The translations under genes and the position numbers were made by a program. 64,000 nucleotides of DNA from Treponema socranskii subsp. socranskii VPI DR56BR1116 = ATCC 35536 (GTDB lineage: Bacteria; Spirochaetota; Spirochaetia; Treponematales; Treponemataceae): contig NZ_AVQI01000030.1 in the NCBI RefSeq assembly GCF_000468115.1, forward strand, positions 1-64,000, written 5' to 3'. The notes below the pieces were generated by a model. The model was not told where the DNA came from. It did not search any database and worked only from the letters and a program-made list of their open reading frames with translations. Of the stretch, positions 25,824 to 34,226 are shown piece after piece. The first letter of the stretch is position 1. Each line of letters begins with the position of its first letter.

Positions 25824-25897
25824 TGACGCATGGCGGACTCGAACCGCCTACCTACTGCTTAGAAGGCAGTTGCTCTATCCAGATGAGCTAAAGCGCC
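25824..25897 (-). tRNA. tRNA-Arg (anticodon TCT)
   Basis: It folds as a full cloverleaf of 74 bases: acceptor GGCGCTT, D-arm GCTC/GAGC, anticodon arm ACTGC-CTTCTAA-GCAGT giving anticodon TCT (25863-25861), variable AGGTA, T-arm GGCGG-TTCGAGT-CCGCC. The discriminator is A and CCA is not encoded. The acceptor stem has a G-U pair (2-71) and a U-U mismatch (6-67). It reads AGA codons. Confidence 0.93.
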
Positions 25898-26006
25898 GTA
25901 GGGCTTATACTACAGCAAACGCGCGATTCTTGCAAGACGGAAGTTGCTAAACTGCGGTACCGCATCGTTAGATTCGATCTGCGTAACGCAATGCGAACGC
26001 GCGTCG

Positions 26007-26780
26007 TTAGTTATCTTCCGTGCCGGCATTAACGGCGACGGTTCCGAGGTGCAGCACTTTGCTGTAATACGTCGTGTACGTCGTATCGCGGCCGACGGAT
26101 ACGGCATACATATCGACAAAATAGGTGTTGGGATACGAGCTTGAAAATCCGGAACTCGAATGACTGTAGTCGTCCTCTCCTTCCGCAGGCGTGCGGTCTT
26201 CCGCTCCCGTCCTGCCGAAGTCGAACGAATATCGGTTACCTTCCCGTTTCGGCACCATCGTCGCAACGATACTGCTGTCGCCGGCATAACCGACGATAAT
26301 CTTTGCCTTATAACGAGCATCATTCTGATAATTCGTCAAACGAATATAGATGCGCCTGTCCGCACCGGTCGATGCGATAAGGGGAGTGGTCGTAACCGAA
26401 TCGGTTCCGAGCTGCCGATATTTATACTTGCCGGTAAGCAAAGTCGCCGCAGAAGAAGGATCGGTCGAATTGTTTGCGCTGCTCAACGCGGAAGTGACAC
26501 TGCCGATCGATTCGTAACGATTGTAGATCTTATAGTAAACGGCCGTTCCCAAAAAATTAAACGAAGGGCTTATACCTGCATTGCCAGTTTCGTTCGTCAC
26601 AAAATCGAAATATTTATTGTCATACGTCGTATCGGCATTCGGCGTGTTGTATATACGAAAGGGCGCTTCGAGCACATAATACTCTTCCAGTCCGCAGCCG
26701 AAAAAACAAAGGCAGCATATTGCAAGAGAAAACAATTCGTATAAGTGATATTTTCTCCGCATGCCGCCGCCCATTCTCAT
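26007..26780 (-). CDS. Lipoprotein of unknown function
   Basis: The 257 aa product has MRRKYHLYELFSLAICCLCFFGC, a signal peptide with lipobox FFGC. The mature part is rich in Ser, Thr, Tyr and Asn and reads as beta-sheet, ending in LHLGTVAVNAGTEDN. The family is not recognised. The start may be Met 1 (26780) or Met 7 (26762); TATAAT at 26798-26793 ends 12 bases before the first. It lies just after the TPR gene but seems to have its own promoter. Confidence 0.7.
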   Translation of the reverse strand: MRMGGGMRRKYHLYELFSLAICCLCFFGCGLEEYYVLEAPFRIYNTPNADTTYDNKYFDFVTNETGNAGISPSFNFLGTAVYYKIYNRYESIGSVTSALSSANNSTDPSSAATLLTGKYKYRQLGTDSVTTTPLIASTGADRRIYIRLTNYQNDARYKAKIIVGYAGDSSIVATMVPKREGNRYSFDFGRTGAEDRTPAEGEDDYSHSSSGFSSSYPNTYFVDMYAVSVGRDTTYTTYYSKVLHLGTVAVNAGTEDN

Positions 26781-26810
26781 GTAAAAAAAACAATTATATG
26801 GATATATCGG

Positions 26811-27491
26811 TTACTCGGTTTTACCTTCGGTTTTCAGCGCGATAAGGCGCGTTTCGGCAAGGTTCGTCCACACATCTCCGAGCGCGCCTGCACTAAGCTT
26901 CGCATACGATTCGGAAGCTTTTTTATAATCGCCGAGCGCTTCGTATGTACGCGCTTCGGAAAAACGCGCGTGAGAAGCGAGCGGAAAATCTTTTACGTCC
27001 GCAGCTTTTCCGTAGCTCGCCGCCGCATCCGCAAGGTTTCCGATATTTTCATCGCAGACCGCCATATTGTAATAGGCAAGCGGCGCCGTATACGACTTCG
27101 CGCCTTTCGCTGCGGCAGCCGTCCAATAGGATTTTGCCGCCGCGTAATCTTTGCGCCCGTAGGCGATGCCGGCAGCGATCATATTCGCCCGCACTCCGAC
27201 AACGCCGCCTTTTGCAAGATACGGCGTGAGCTTCGTCATTGCATCGCTTCTCTTTGATTCGATTTCCGCGTCGGAAAGGGACGCCGAATCGTTCGTGAGC
27301 TCGTATTCGACGGTATCGACAAATGAAATGCCCTTTGCCCGCGAAGACGAAACGACGGCGGCGGAAATGCCGTATACGACTATTGCAGCAATGACGACAG
27401 CCAGCGAAACGATAATCGGCATGCGGTGGCGCAGCATAAACTGCGAAAGGCGTTCACCCGCAGTCGCTTTTTCAAATTTTTTTTCAATCAT
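26811..27491 (-). CDS. Membrane-anchored TPR protein
   Basis: The 226 aa protein has one membrane segment near the N-terminus (MPIIVSLAVVIAAIVVYGISAAVV). It is followed by helical repeats of TPR type (AAKSYWTAAAAKG, PLAYYNMAVCDENIGNLADAAASYGKAA, ARTYEALGDYKKASESYAKLS). The layout resembles YfgM-like proteins of the envelope. GGGAG lies five bases before the ATG at 27491, so the earlier in-frame start is not used. It is last in the scpA-to-rpsA gene string, after the sigma-54 activator. Confidence 0.75.
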   Translation of the reverse strand: MIEKKFEKATAGERLSQFMLRHRMPIIVSLAVVIAAIVVYGISAAVVSSSRAKGISFVDTVEYELTNDSASLSDAEIESKRSDAMTKLTPYLAKGGVVGVRANMIAAGIAYGRKDYAAAKSYWTAAAAKGAKSYTAPLAYYNMAVCDENIGNLADAAASYGKAADVKDFPLASHARFSEARTYEALGDYKKASESYAKLSAGALGDVWTNLAETRLIALKTEGKTE

Positions 27492-27505
27492 ATCTACTCC
27501 CGTAT

Positions 27506-29059
27506 TCACATCTCTTCCGACAGTTCTTCCCGATCGCGAAGATCGTTCAGCAAGCGCGAAACGTATGTCCGCTGGATGCCGAGTATTTTTCCCGCTTTCG
27601 TTTTATTCCAAGCGGTTTCTTCCAAAATCTTGCGCACATAAGCGCTTTTAAATTTATTAACCGCTTCTTTCAGCGAACGATCGCCGCATTCGTTCGATGC
27701 AAATTCTCCCGCCATGCGTTCGATTTCATCTTCGCCGCTTCCGCGCTCTTCATAACCGATGCGCAGATCGAGCGCATTGATAAGAGGCGGCGTGCCGAGC
27801 ACGCATGCGCGTTCGATCGAATTTTCGAGTTCGCGGATGTTCCCCGGCCAATAATACGAATAAAGGGCATCCATCGCCGAACGCGAAAAGCCGGTAAAAT
27901 TCTTTTTTGTCTCTCCCGAAAACTTTTGCAAAAAGAAATCGGCAAGAGCGGGAATATCCTCTTTGCGTTCACGAAGCGGCGGCACTTTTAAAGGTATACC
28001 GCTCAGGCGGAAATACAGATCGCTTCGAAATTTTTTCTCGCTCATCATCGCTTCGAGATCGCGATTTGTCGCCGCGACGACGCGCACGTCGACGGACACG
28101 GTTTTGCTCGATCCGACTTTTTGAAACTGCTTCGACTGTATGACGCGAAGCAGCTTCGCCTGCAGTTCGAGCGGCATCTCTCCGATTTCATCGAGAAATA
28201 TCGTCCCGCCGTCTGCCGTCTCGAAGTAGCCTTTGTGATCGGCTTTCGCATCGGTAAACGCACCCTTTACGTGCCCGAAAAGCTCGCTTTCGAGCAGCGA
28301 GGGAGAAAGAGCTGCGCAGTTGACGCGCACAAAGGGCTTTCCCGCACGATCGCTTTTTCGGTGTATCTGTTCGGCAACGAGCTCTTTTCCGACGCCGCTT
28401 TCACCGGTAATGATAATCGAAAGATTCGTCGTCGCGATGCCGTCGATCATCTTCAGCAGATCCAAAATGACCGGGCTCTTTGCGATAAACGGATGATAAT
28501 CGCTTCCCGCCGAAAGCGTATTTTGCAGCGCGGAAATTTTATTTTGCGCGGACTGATACTTCGCCGCGTTCCTATACGCTATGCCCGCTTGGCTGCACAG
28601 CATATTGAGTATTTCGAGATCGTCGCCGTCGAAATATTCGCCGCCCGCTTTATTTATCAATTCGATGACGCCGATGCACTCATCGCCGACGCACAGCGGA
28701 ACCGCTATCATCGTTTTGGAAACATAGCCGGTTTTATGCTGTACGTGATCGGAAAAACGCGGATCACGCGTAACATCCCGCAAGATAAGGGGCTGCCGGT
28801 GAGATGAAACCCAGCCTGCAATACTGCTTTTATCGACGGGTATGTCCTTCGCTTCCGCACCTTTCGGTCCGAGTGCGATGACAAAACGCAGCGTACCGTC
28901 ATCGTTTACGAGAAGCAGCGACGACGATTCGCAGTGAACGAGACGCATCGCCGCTTCGAGAATATATACGAGCAGCGCGTCCAAATCGGCGTAATTCGAA
29001 TTGATTCTGTTGTTGATTTCGATGAGCGTATTGAGTTCATCTAAACCAATCGAAGTCAT
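27506..29059 (-). CDS. Sigma-54-dependent activator with GAF domain
   Basis: The 517 aa protein has an N-terminal GAF sensor (about 20-165) and an NtrC-type AAA+ domain: GESGVGKELVAEQIH (Walker A), ELFGHVKGAFTDAKADHKG, GTIFLDEIGEMP (Walker B) and a YFRLSGIPLKVPPLRERKEDIP sensor region. A Fis-type helix-turn-helix ends it (NKTKAGKILGIQRTYVSRLLNDL). The loop that touches sigma-54 reads GAFTDA, not the textbook GAFTGA. It lies 20 bases after cmk/rpsA and 14 before the TPR gene. Targets and the ligand of the GAF domain are unknown. Confidence 0.94.
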   Translation of the reverse strand: MTSIGLDELNTLIEINNRINSNYADLDALLVYILEAAMRLVHCESSSLLLVNDDGTLRFVIALGPKGAEAKDIPVDKSSIAGWVSSHRQPLILRDVTRDPRFSDHVQHKTGYVSKTMIAVPLCVGDECIGVIELINKAGGEYFDGDDLEILNMLCSQAGIAYRNAAKYQSAQNKISALQNTLSAGSDYHPFIAKSPVILDLLKMIDGIATTNLSIIITGESGVGKELVAEQIHRKSDRAGKPFVRVNCAALSPSLLESELFGHVKGAFTDAKADHKGYFETADGGTIFLDEIGEMPLELQAKLLRVIQSKQFQKVGSSKTVSVDVRVVAATNRDLEAMMSEKKFRSDLYFRLSGIPLKVPPLRERKEDIPALADFFLQKFSGETKKNFTGFSRSAMDALYSYYWPGNIRELENSIERACVLGTPPLINALDLRIGYEERGSGEDEIERMAGEFASNECGDRSLKEAVNKFKSAYVRKILEETAWNKTKAGKILGIQRTYVSRLLNDLRDREELSEEM

Positions 29060-29079
29060 CTCGGTTTTCGGTAAAAGTA

Positions 29080-31437
29080 TCAGTCTTTTTTCTGCGTCTG
29101 CAGAAAGTCGCCGAACGTATACGCGCCGTCGTTTTCATCCGGCTTTGCGATATACTGCGAAATGGCCGCACGCTCCTGCGCTTTTTTAAATTCGCGCACG
29201 GAAAAAGCGATCTTTTCTTTTTCGACGTTGACATCGACGACGTACACGTTGATCTTGTCGCCGACTTTATAATTTTTTACCGCCTCTTCAAAGGGTACGT
29301 TACGGTCTTCGCTCAAATTCGTTTTATTGACCAGACCTTCGATGCCTTCCGGTGCTTTGACGAAAATGCCGAATTCCGTGATCGACGTGATTTCGCCTTC
29401 GAGCGTGGAACCGGGCTTATGCGCTTCGGCAAAGAGCTTCCACGGATTGTCGGTAAGCTGTTTGATGCCGAGCCGAATACGATGACTTTCCGCATCGTTT
29501 TCGATGACAACCGCTTCCACTTCCTGATCCTGCTCGAGTTCGCTTCCGGGATGCTTTACTTTTTTCGTCCACGAAATATCGTCTCCGTGCAAAAATCCGT
29601 CGATGCAGTCTTCAAGTTCGATAAAGGCGCCCGCATTCGTGATCTTTACGACTTTGCCCTTTACGCGGCATCCGACAGGATATTTTTCGCCGATCGTATC
29701 CCACGGATTCGCCGTCACCTGCTTTAAGCCCAGCGATACGCGGCCGGCTTGAATATCATAGCCGAGGATCATGCATTCCACTTCGTCTCCGACTTTTACC
29801 ATGTCGGACGGCTTATTGACTTTTTTCGTCCACGAAAATTCGCTTATGTGCACGAGCCCTTCGATGCCCTCTTCAAGTTCGATAAAGGCGCCGAAGTCGG
29901 TAAGTTTCGTCACTTTGCCCTTTACGACATCGTTGACGTGATAGGTATCTTCAAAGTGCATCCACGGATCTTCGGTAAAGTGCTTGAGCGAAAGGTTGAT
30001 ACGCTTTTCGGCTTCGTCCATGCGGATCACTTTGAGTTCGATTTCCTGCCCTTTTTTAACAAAATCTTTCGGACGGGCGACGTGCCCCCAGCTCATATCG
30101 TTTATGTGAAGCAAGCCGTCGAATCCGCCCAAGTCGATAAAAGCGCCGAAACTCGTAAAGCTCTTTACCGTACCCTTTACCGTATCGCCGATCTTTACGT
30201 TCGAAAAGAATTCATCGCGGGCTTTATCGATCTGCTCTTCGAGATATTTTCTGCGATTGACGACGACGTTCGCTTTGTTGTCGGAATACAGCCGTTCGAT
30301 ATACATTTTGCTTTCGGTACCGATGAGCGATTCGGGCTTTTCGACCTTTTGGCTGTCGGACTGGCTGATCGGCAAAAACGCACGGATGCCGCCGCCCAAA
30401 TCGACTTCAAAACCGCCTTTGACAACCTTTGTCACCGTACCGTCTATAGGTGCTTTATCTTTAAACGCTTGGGTAATGTCTTTCCACAAACGCTTTTCAT
30501 CGGCCTGTCGCTTGGAAATCTCCGGACCGTTTTTGCCGAATTTATTGACGAGTTTAACCGTAACCGTATCCCCGACTTCCGGCGCTTTTGAACCGAACTC
30601 CGATTTGGGGATTCTGCCTTCCGATTTGCAGTTTACATCGACAAATACGGTATCGTCGGTAACCGCGACGACCGTCCCGTCGACGAGCTGTCCGTTTTCC
30701 GGCGTGCTCAAACTGTTCAGAGATTCTTCTAATTGTGTCTGGAACTTATCCTTGGAGTCCTGGTTTTGTTCCTTTTCCACTTCCTGTGTTTCCATCTTTG
30801 ACCCTTTTTCGTGAATTTGATTTAATATTATCTCACAAACTTTCTCTATCGTCAAGGTGGATGTATCGATATATACGGCGTCGGGAGCGACGACGAGCGC
30901 GCCTTCTTTTTTGTTTTTATCGATTTCGTCGCGCTTTTTTATCGCTTCTTTGATCTCTTCGAGCGTCATACCGCTCACGCCCTGTTTGAATCTCCGCTCA
31001 GCCTGTACGTCGAGCGACGCGTCGAGATAGAATTTACAGTCGGCATCAGGAAATACGACGGTCGTCATATCGCGTCCTTCCGAAACGATGTCGAGCGATT
31101 TTGTTAATTCTTGCAGGCGGGCGTTGACAAAACGGCGTACTTCGGGAAACGCGGACACGCCTGCCGCGTGAGCGCTCACTTCGTCCGAGTGCAGTAAGGA
31201 TTCGACGTCATCGCCGTTTAGAATCAAATGCGAATCGACGTAATCGAGTTTTTGTTTTTTGCAAAAATCGACGACCGCCCGTTCGTCATTCAAATCGATG
31301 CCGTTTTTTAAAAGCGCGAGCGTGAGCGCGCGGTAAAAGCTTCCGCTGTTTAAAAACGTAATGCCGAGCTTTTTCGCAAGAAGAGATGCAATCGTGCTTT
31401 TGCCGGTACCCGCCGGACCGTCTATCGCAATAACCAT
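29080..31437 (-). CDS. Fused cytidylate kinase and ribosomal protein S1
   Basis: The 785 aa protein joins two usually separate products. Residues 1-210 are cytidylate kinase (IDGPAGTGKSTIASLLAKKLG; SEGRDMTTVVFPDA). Residues 215-785 are protein S1 with about six S1 RNA-binding repeats, clearest in KIGDTVKGTVKSFTSFGAFIDLGG and VKGKVTKLTDFGAFIELEEG. The same fusion is known from Treponema pallidum. An in-frame ATG at residue 215 (30795-30793) follows an AAAAAGGG stretch by six bases, so free S1 may also be made from it. GGGAGG lies four bases before the main ATG. It follows rluB in the usual scp-rluB-cmk-rpsA order. Confidence 0.97.
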   Translation of the reverse strand: MVIAIDGPAGTGKSTIASLLAKKLGITFLNSGSFYRALTLALLKNGIDLNDERAVVDFCKKQKLDYVDSHLILNGDDVESLLHSDEVSAHAAGVSAFPEVRRFVNARLQELTKSLDIVSEGRDMTTVVFPDADCKFYLDASLDVQAERRFKQGVSGMTLEEIKEAIKKRDEIDKNKKEGALVVAPDAVYIDTSTLTIEKVCEIILNQIHEKGSKMETQEVEKEQNQDSKDKFQTQLEESLNSLSTPENGQLVDGTVVAVTDDTVFVDVNCKSEGRIPKSEFGSKAPEVGDTVTVKLVNKFGKNGPEISKRQADEKRLWKDITQAFKDKAPIDGTVTKVVKGGFEVDLGGGIRAFLPISQSDSQKVEKPESLIGTESKMYIERLYSDNKANVVVNRRKYLEEQIDKARDEFFSNVKIGDTVKGTVKSFTSFGAFIDLGGFDGLLHINDMSWGHVARPKDFVKKGQEIELKVIRMDEAEKRINLSLKHFTEDPWMHFEDTYHVNDVVKGKVTKLTDFGAFIELEEGIEGLVHISEFSWTKKVNKPSDMVKVGDEVECMILGYDIQAGRVSLGLKQVTANPWDTIGEKYPVGCRVKGKVVKITNAGAFIELEDCIDGFLHGDDISWTKKVKHPGSELEQDQEVEAVVIENDAESHRIRLGIKQLTDNPWKLFAEAHKPGSTLEGEITSITEFGIFVKAPEGIEGLVNKTNLSEDRNVPFEEAVKNYKVGDKINVYVVDVNVEKEKIAFSVREFKKAQERAAISQYIAKPDENDGAYTFGDFLQTQKKD
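30793..30809 (-). promoter_or_regulatory. Possible internal ribosome binding site for free S1
   Basis: On the minus strand aaaaaggg, six bases, then ATG of METQEVEKEQ, exactly at the joint of the kinase and S1 parts. It could allow S1 in excess over the kinase. Confidence 0.4.
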
Positions 31438-31509
31438 ATATCCTCCCTTATCATCGTTGTCGTCCGATCTCCGAGACGGCGGCTTCGCACACCATACATC
31501 CGCGCCTTT

Positions 31510-32232
31510 CTAAAATCGCTCCGTTCCCGAATTTTTGCACAGTGCGAGAAGACCGCGCACTTCACCCTTCGTTAAATCGCGAAACTCGCCGCGTTTAAGG
31601 CCGTCGGTCGTTACGTTTCCGATCCGCACGCGCTCGAGCGATTTGATGCCGACTTGATAATATTCGAACACGTGTCTGATTTCACGGTTTTTGCCTTCGA
31701 TCAAAACGATGTGTATTTTGCGCGCATTGCGTTCTTCGGCTTTGATGCAGCGGTAAAATACATTATCTATGCGGACGCCCTTTTCAAAATCGGCTGCAAG
31801 CGTGCGCGGGATATGCGTACTCGTTTCGACCGCGTATTCCTTTTCCAATTCCGCCGACGGATGCGAAAGGGTTGCCGCAAAGCCTCCGTCGTTCGTAAAA
31901 ATTATCAATCCCGTGCTGAACATGTCGAGGCGTCCGACATTGTACAACCTTTCTGTATACGCGGATTTTAACAAATCGGATGCAACCGGTCTCCCCTTTT
32001 CATCGGAAAGCGAACACACATAGCCTGCAGGTTTATTGAGAAGCACGTAGCGGAACTCTTTTTCGGGCGAAACGATCTTGCCGTCGACCGCCACTTTATC
32101 GCCGAACGACACTTTCGTACCGAGCGCCGTAACGATTTCTCCATTTACCGAAACGCGGCCGGAGGCGATGTACTCTTCCGACGCGCGGCGGCTTGCGACG
32201 CCCGATCGAGCAAGGTATGCCTGCAGCCTCAT
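31510..32232 (-). CDS. rluB: rRNA pseudouridine synthase, RluB type
   Basis: The 240 aa enzyme starts MRLQAYLARSGVASRRASEEYI, an S4 RNA-binding domain. The catalytic domain has GRLDMFSTGLIIFTNDG with the active Asp, and a C-terminal KNREIRHVFEYY stretch. It converts a uridine of 23S rRNA to pseudouridine; RluB is favoured over RsuA by the gene neighbourhood. The start is taken at the ATG 32232, which matches the family N-terminus; an in-frame TTG at 32256 would overlap scpB. Confidence 0.92.
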   Translation of the reverse strand: MRLQAYLARSGVASRRASEEYIASGRVSVNGEIVTALGTKVSFGDKVAVDGKIVSPEKEFRYVLLNKPAGYVCSLSDEKGRPVASDLLKSAYTERLYNVGRLDMFSTGLIIFTNDGGFAATLSHPSAELEKEYAVETSTHIPRTLAADFEKGVRIDNVFYRCIKAEERNARKIHIVLIEGKNREIRHVFEYYQVGIKSLERVRIGNVTTDGLKRGEFRDLTKGEVRGLLALCKNSGTERF

Positions 32233-32245
32233 CGGAAACGAAAAG

Positions 32246-32785
32246 TCAGCGGGCAAGCTCGAACCTCTCGGCTTCGTCTTCGTCGAGCTTCGGCAATTCG
32301 GATATGCTGTTCAAACGGAAAAATTTTAAAAATTCTTTTGTCGTGCCGAAGAGCACCGGTTTTCCCGGCACGTCTTTTTTGCCGACTTCTTTTATTAAAT
32401 TTCGCTCCGAAAGCAGACGGATCATATTGTCGGCGGACACGCCTCTGATCGCTTCGATTTCACCGCGGGTGATCGGCTGCGAATACGCGATGATCGAAAG
32501 CGTTTCCATAGCCGAGCGCGAAAGCTTTCCTTCGCTTTTGGAACCGTAGCGTTCTCGCAGCACTTGCCACAATTCTTTTTTCGGAACGAGCGACCAGCCG
32601 CCGGTAATCATCTGCAGTTCGATGCCGCTCGATTTTTCGGCAAGGCGTTCTTTTAAAGCATCGATACACTTTTTGACGACTTCGCTCGAAAGCTGCGAAA
32701 TATTCGCAAGCGATCGTTCGCTTACGGGTTCGCTTTCGAGAAAGAGAATCGTTTCGATCAATGCCGTTTCTTTTTCAAGCTCCAT
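32246..32785 (-). CDS. scpB: Segregation and condensation protein B
   Basis: The 179 aa protein pairs winged-helix domains: LIETILFLESEPVSERSLANI at the front and SAMETLSIIAYSQPITRGEIEAIRGVSADNMIRLLSERNLI, the ScpB signature, in the second half. With ScpA it closes the SMC condensin ring. GGAAG lies a few bases before the ATG at 32785; a GTG 30 bases earlier overlaps scpA and is less likely. Confidence 0.95.
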   Translation of the reverse strand: MELEKETALIETILFLESEPVSERSLANISQLSSEVVKKCIDALKERLAEKSSGIELQMITGGWSLVPKKELWQVLRERYGSKSEGKLSRSAMETLSIIAYSQPITRGEIEAIRGVSADNMIRLLSERNLIKEVGKKDVPGKPVLFGTTKEFLKFFRLNSISELPKLDEDEAERFELAR

Positions 32786-32795
32786 ACCGCTTCCG

Positions 32796-33617
32796 TCACC
32801 CCTGTACGCTTGCACTGCCGGCGCCCGAAACCGAAGCCGCCGCGTGTTCTCCTTTCAGTCTGCATATCTTTATATCACCAAACAGCCTGTTTTGGAAGAC
32901 CGCGATCATCCGGTCTTTTACCGCTTCAAGCAGCGCCATAAACGAACAGATGATATCCATTTCGTTTCCCGGCCGCGTAATCAAATCGGTAAACATGCAC
33001 TCGTCCGCCTCTTCGAGTTTTTCGTTCATCAGCGTGATCTTTTCGTTGATCGAAATCTCTTCGTACATATTCAGTATCTTTTCGTTCGAATACTGAGAAA
33101 CCATGTCGCGAAAAATCCGCTGCATCTGCTGGAGGAGATCCCACGTATCGATCTGCTCCCAAATGCCGTCGTCTTTGTCGAAGGGCAGCACGCGTTGAAT
33201 CTTCGCGCGTTCGAAATTCCACTCCGACGTATCTTCCTGCTCTTCCATAAGTGCGGACAGCCGTTTGAATTTTTGATATTCGATGAGGCGGTCGACGAGT
33301 TCCTGCCGCGGGTCTTCGTCATCGTCGTCATACTCGATTTCAACGGGGAGCAGCATACGGCTTTTGATATAGAGAAGCTTCGCCGCCCAACTGTAAAATT
33401 CCGACAAATCGCCCAAATCGGTCTGCACCGCATAATCGAGATATTCAAGATATTGATCGGTGATCTCGGCGATCGGAATATCGTAAATATTGACTTTGCT
33501 TTCTCTGATAAGCGTCCACAATAAATCGAGCGGGCCTTCGAATTCGCCCGCCGTATAGCTGCGCTTTACTTTCGCCGTATCCGCCGTCTTTTGCAGTACC
33601 GCCTGTTCTTCCGCCAT
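32796..33617 (-). CDS. scpA: Segregation and condensation protein A (kleisin)
   Basis: The 273 aa protein carries the ScpA start GEFEGPLDLLWTLIRESKVNIYDIPIAEIT (residues 24-53), preceded by a short extra N-terminal segment. The central part is acidic (EYDDDDEDPRQE) and the C-terminal winged helix is divergent. It bridges the SMC heads with ScpB. It is first in the unit scpA-scpB-rluB-cmk/rpsA. GAGAGG lies six bases before the ATG. Confidence 0.95.
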   Translation of the reverse strand: MAEEQAVLQKTADTAKVKRSYTAGEFEGPLDLLWTLIRESKVNIYDIPIAEITDQYLEYLDYAVQTDLGDLSEFYSWAAKLLYIKSRMLLPVEIEYDDDDEDPRQELVDRLIEYQKFKRLSALMEEQEDTSEWNFERAKIQRVLPFDKDDGIWEQIDTWDLLQQMQRIFRDMVSQYSNEKILNMYEEISINEKITLMNEKLEEADECMFTDLITRPGNEMDIICSFMALLEAVKDRMIAVFQNRLFGDIKICRLKGEHAAASVSGAGSASVQG

Positions 33618-33899
33618 TTTATGCCTCTCGAAACATCAAACGCCTGCGAGGAAATTACCCCGCGTGTTCCGCTGTAAAGTATGGGGCGGCAGCGTGTATT
33701 AAAATAGCCGTCCCATAAAACAGCACAGCGAGTAAATCTTCAATTTGGGAGCTGTACATCCGTTTTCAGCGTACAGATTCCTTACCTCAACTATCGGCAA
33801 AACGGCATAAAATCTCAACCTCCGGAACGATAAAAAAAATCAGGGAAATCGTCGGAAAATCGAAGCTTTCGGACAAGGAGAAAATTTAAAAAATTTTGC
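33618..33899. other. Intergenic stretch upstream of scpA
   Basis: No gene is evident. It should hold the scpA promoter on the minus strand. A hairpin (ctgtac/gtacag) lies around 33750-33777. I see no repeat or further RNA gene. Confidence 0.4.
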
Positions 33900-33927
33900 T
33901 TGCATTATTTGAAATCTGTGGTATACT
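33900..33927 (+). promoter_or_regulatory. Promoter of the structured RNA
   Basis: TTGCAT (33900-33905), 16 bases, TATACT (33922-33927). Transcription should begin near 33934. Confidence 0.65.
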
Positions 33928-34010
33928 TAAAAGCGGTGAAAGGGACAGAGCGTGAGAAGCACGCCGGAACGGCCAACGCCGTTGAGGACGAGCGGTAAGG
34001 AGGGCAGCCT

Positions 34011-34052
34011 ATGGTTGAAAATCCCCCGTACACAACTGTCTTGGATCACTGA
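34011..34052 (+). CDS. Thirteen-codon open frame inside the RNA
   Basis: AAGGAGGG (33997-34004) lies six bases before ATG 34011. The frame reads MVENPPYTTVLDH and stops at TGA 34050-34052. The site and start codon can be buried in a hairpin (GGG 34002-34004 with CCC 34023-34025 and CAGCC with GGTTG). It may be a leader peptide, a small protein, or chance within a non-coding RNA. Confidence 0.35.
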   Translation: MVENPPYTTVLDH

Positions 34053-34136
34053 TATTCAGCCGGTCGGAATGACCGCGCATGAAATGAAGGTCGGCAAAAG
34101 AACGCATAGAGCGCGCTTATTGCCGTGACCGCAAAT

Positions 34137-34160
34137 GCCGGCGTTATGCCGGCTTTTTTT
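34137..34160 (+). terminator. Terminator of the structured RNA
   Basis: GCCGGC-gttat-GCCGGC followed by seven T (34154-34160). This is the clearest intrinsic terminator in the window. Confidence 0.9.
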
Positions 34161-34187
34161 GTCCTATGGCAACCGGATAATCGAAAC

Positions 34188-34216
34188 TCGACATTCGCTC
34201 CGATATAAAGTACACT
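34188..34216 (+). promoter_or_regulatory. Promoter of the 580 aa gene
   Basis: TCGACA (34188-34193), 17 bases, TACACT (34211-34216), 10 bases, ATG at 34227. No ribosome binding site is seen. Confidence 0.55.
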
Positions 34217-34226
34217 GACAAACGAT

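Larger units (their letters stand above)
33934..34160 (+). ncRNA. Unidentified structured RNA of about 225 nt
   Basis: The stretch has a good promoter, dense local pairing and a textbook terminator. By eye the stems are: GGGACAG (33942-33948) with CTGTCTT (34036-34042), enclosing GCGTG-agaag-CACGC (33950-33964), AACGGC-caac-GCCGTT (33968-33983) and a hairpin holding the ribosome binding site of a small frame. Further on are CGGTC-ggaat-GACCG (34061-34075) and CGGCAA (34092-34097) with TTGCCG (34120-34125). It does not match tmRNA, SRP RNA or a riboswitch that I know. The segment ggtgaaaggg to cacgcc faintly recalls the RNase P specificity domain, but the conserved RNase P core is absent. It could also be a regulated leader of the gene at 34227. 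Confidence 0.65.

Noticed and set aside
33934-34160. Structured RNA as RNase P RNA
   Set aside because: Only a short resemblance to the specificity domain; the conserved GAGGAAAGTCC core is absent and the length is too short.
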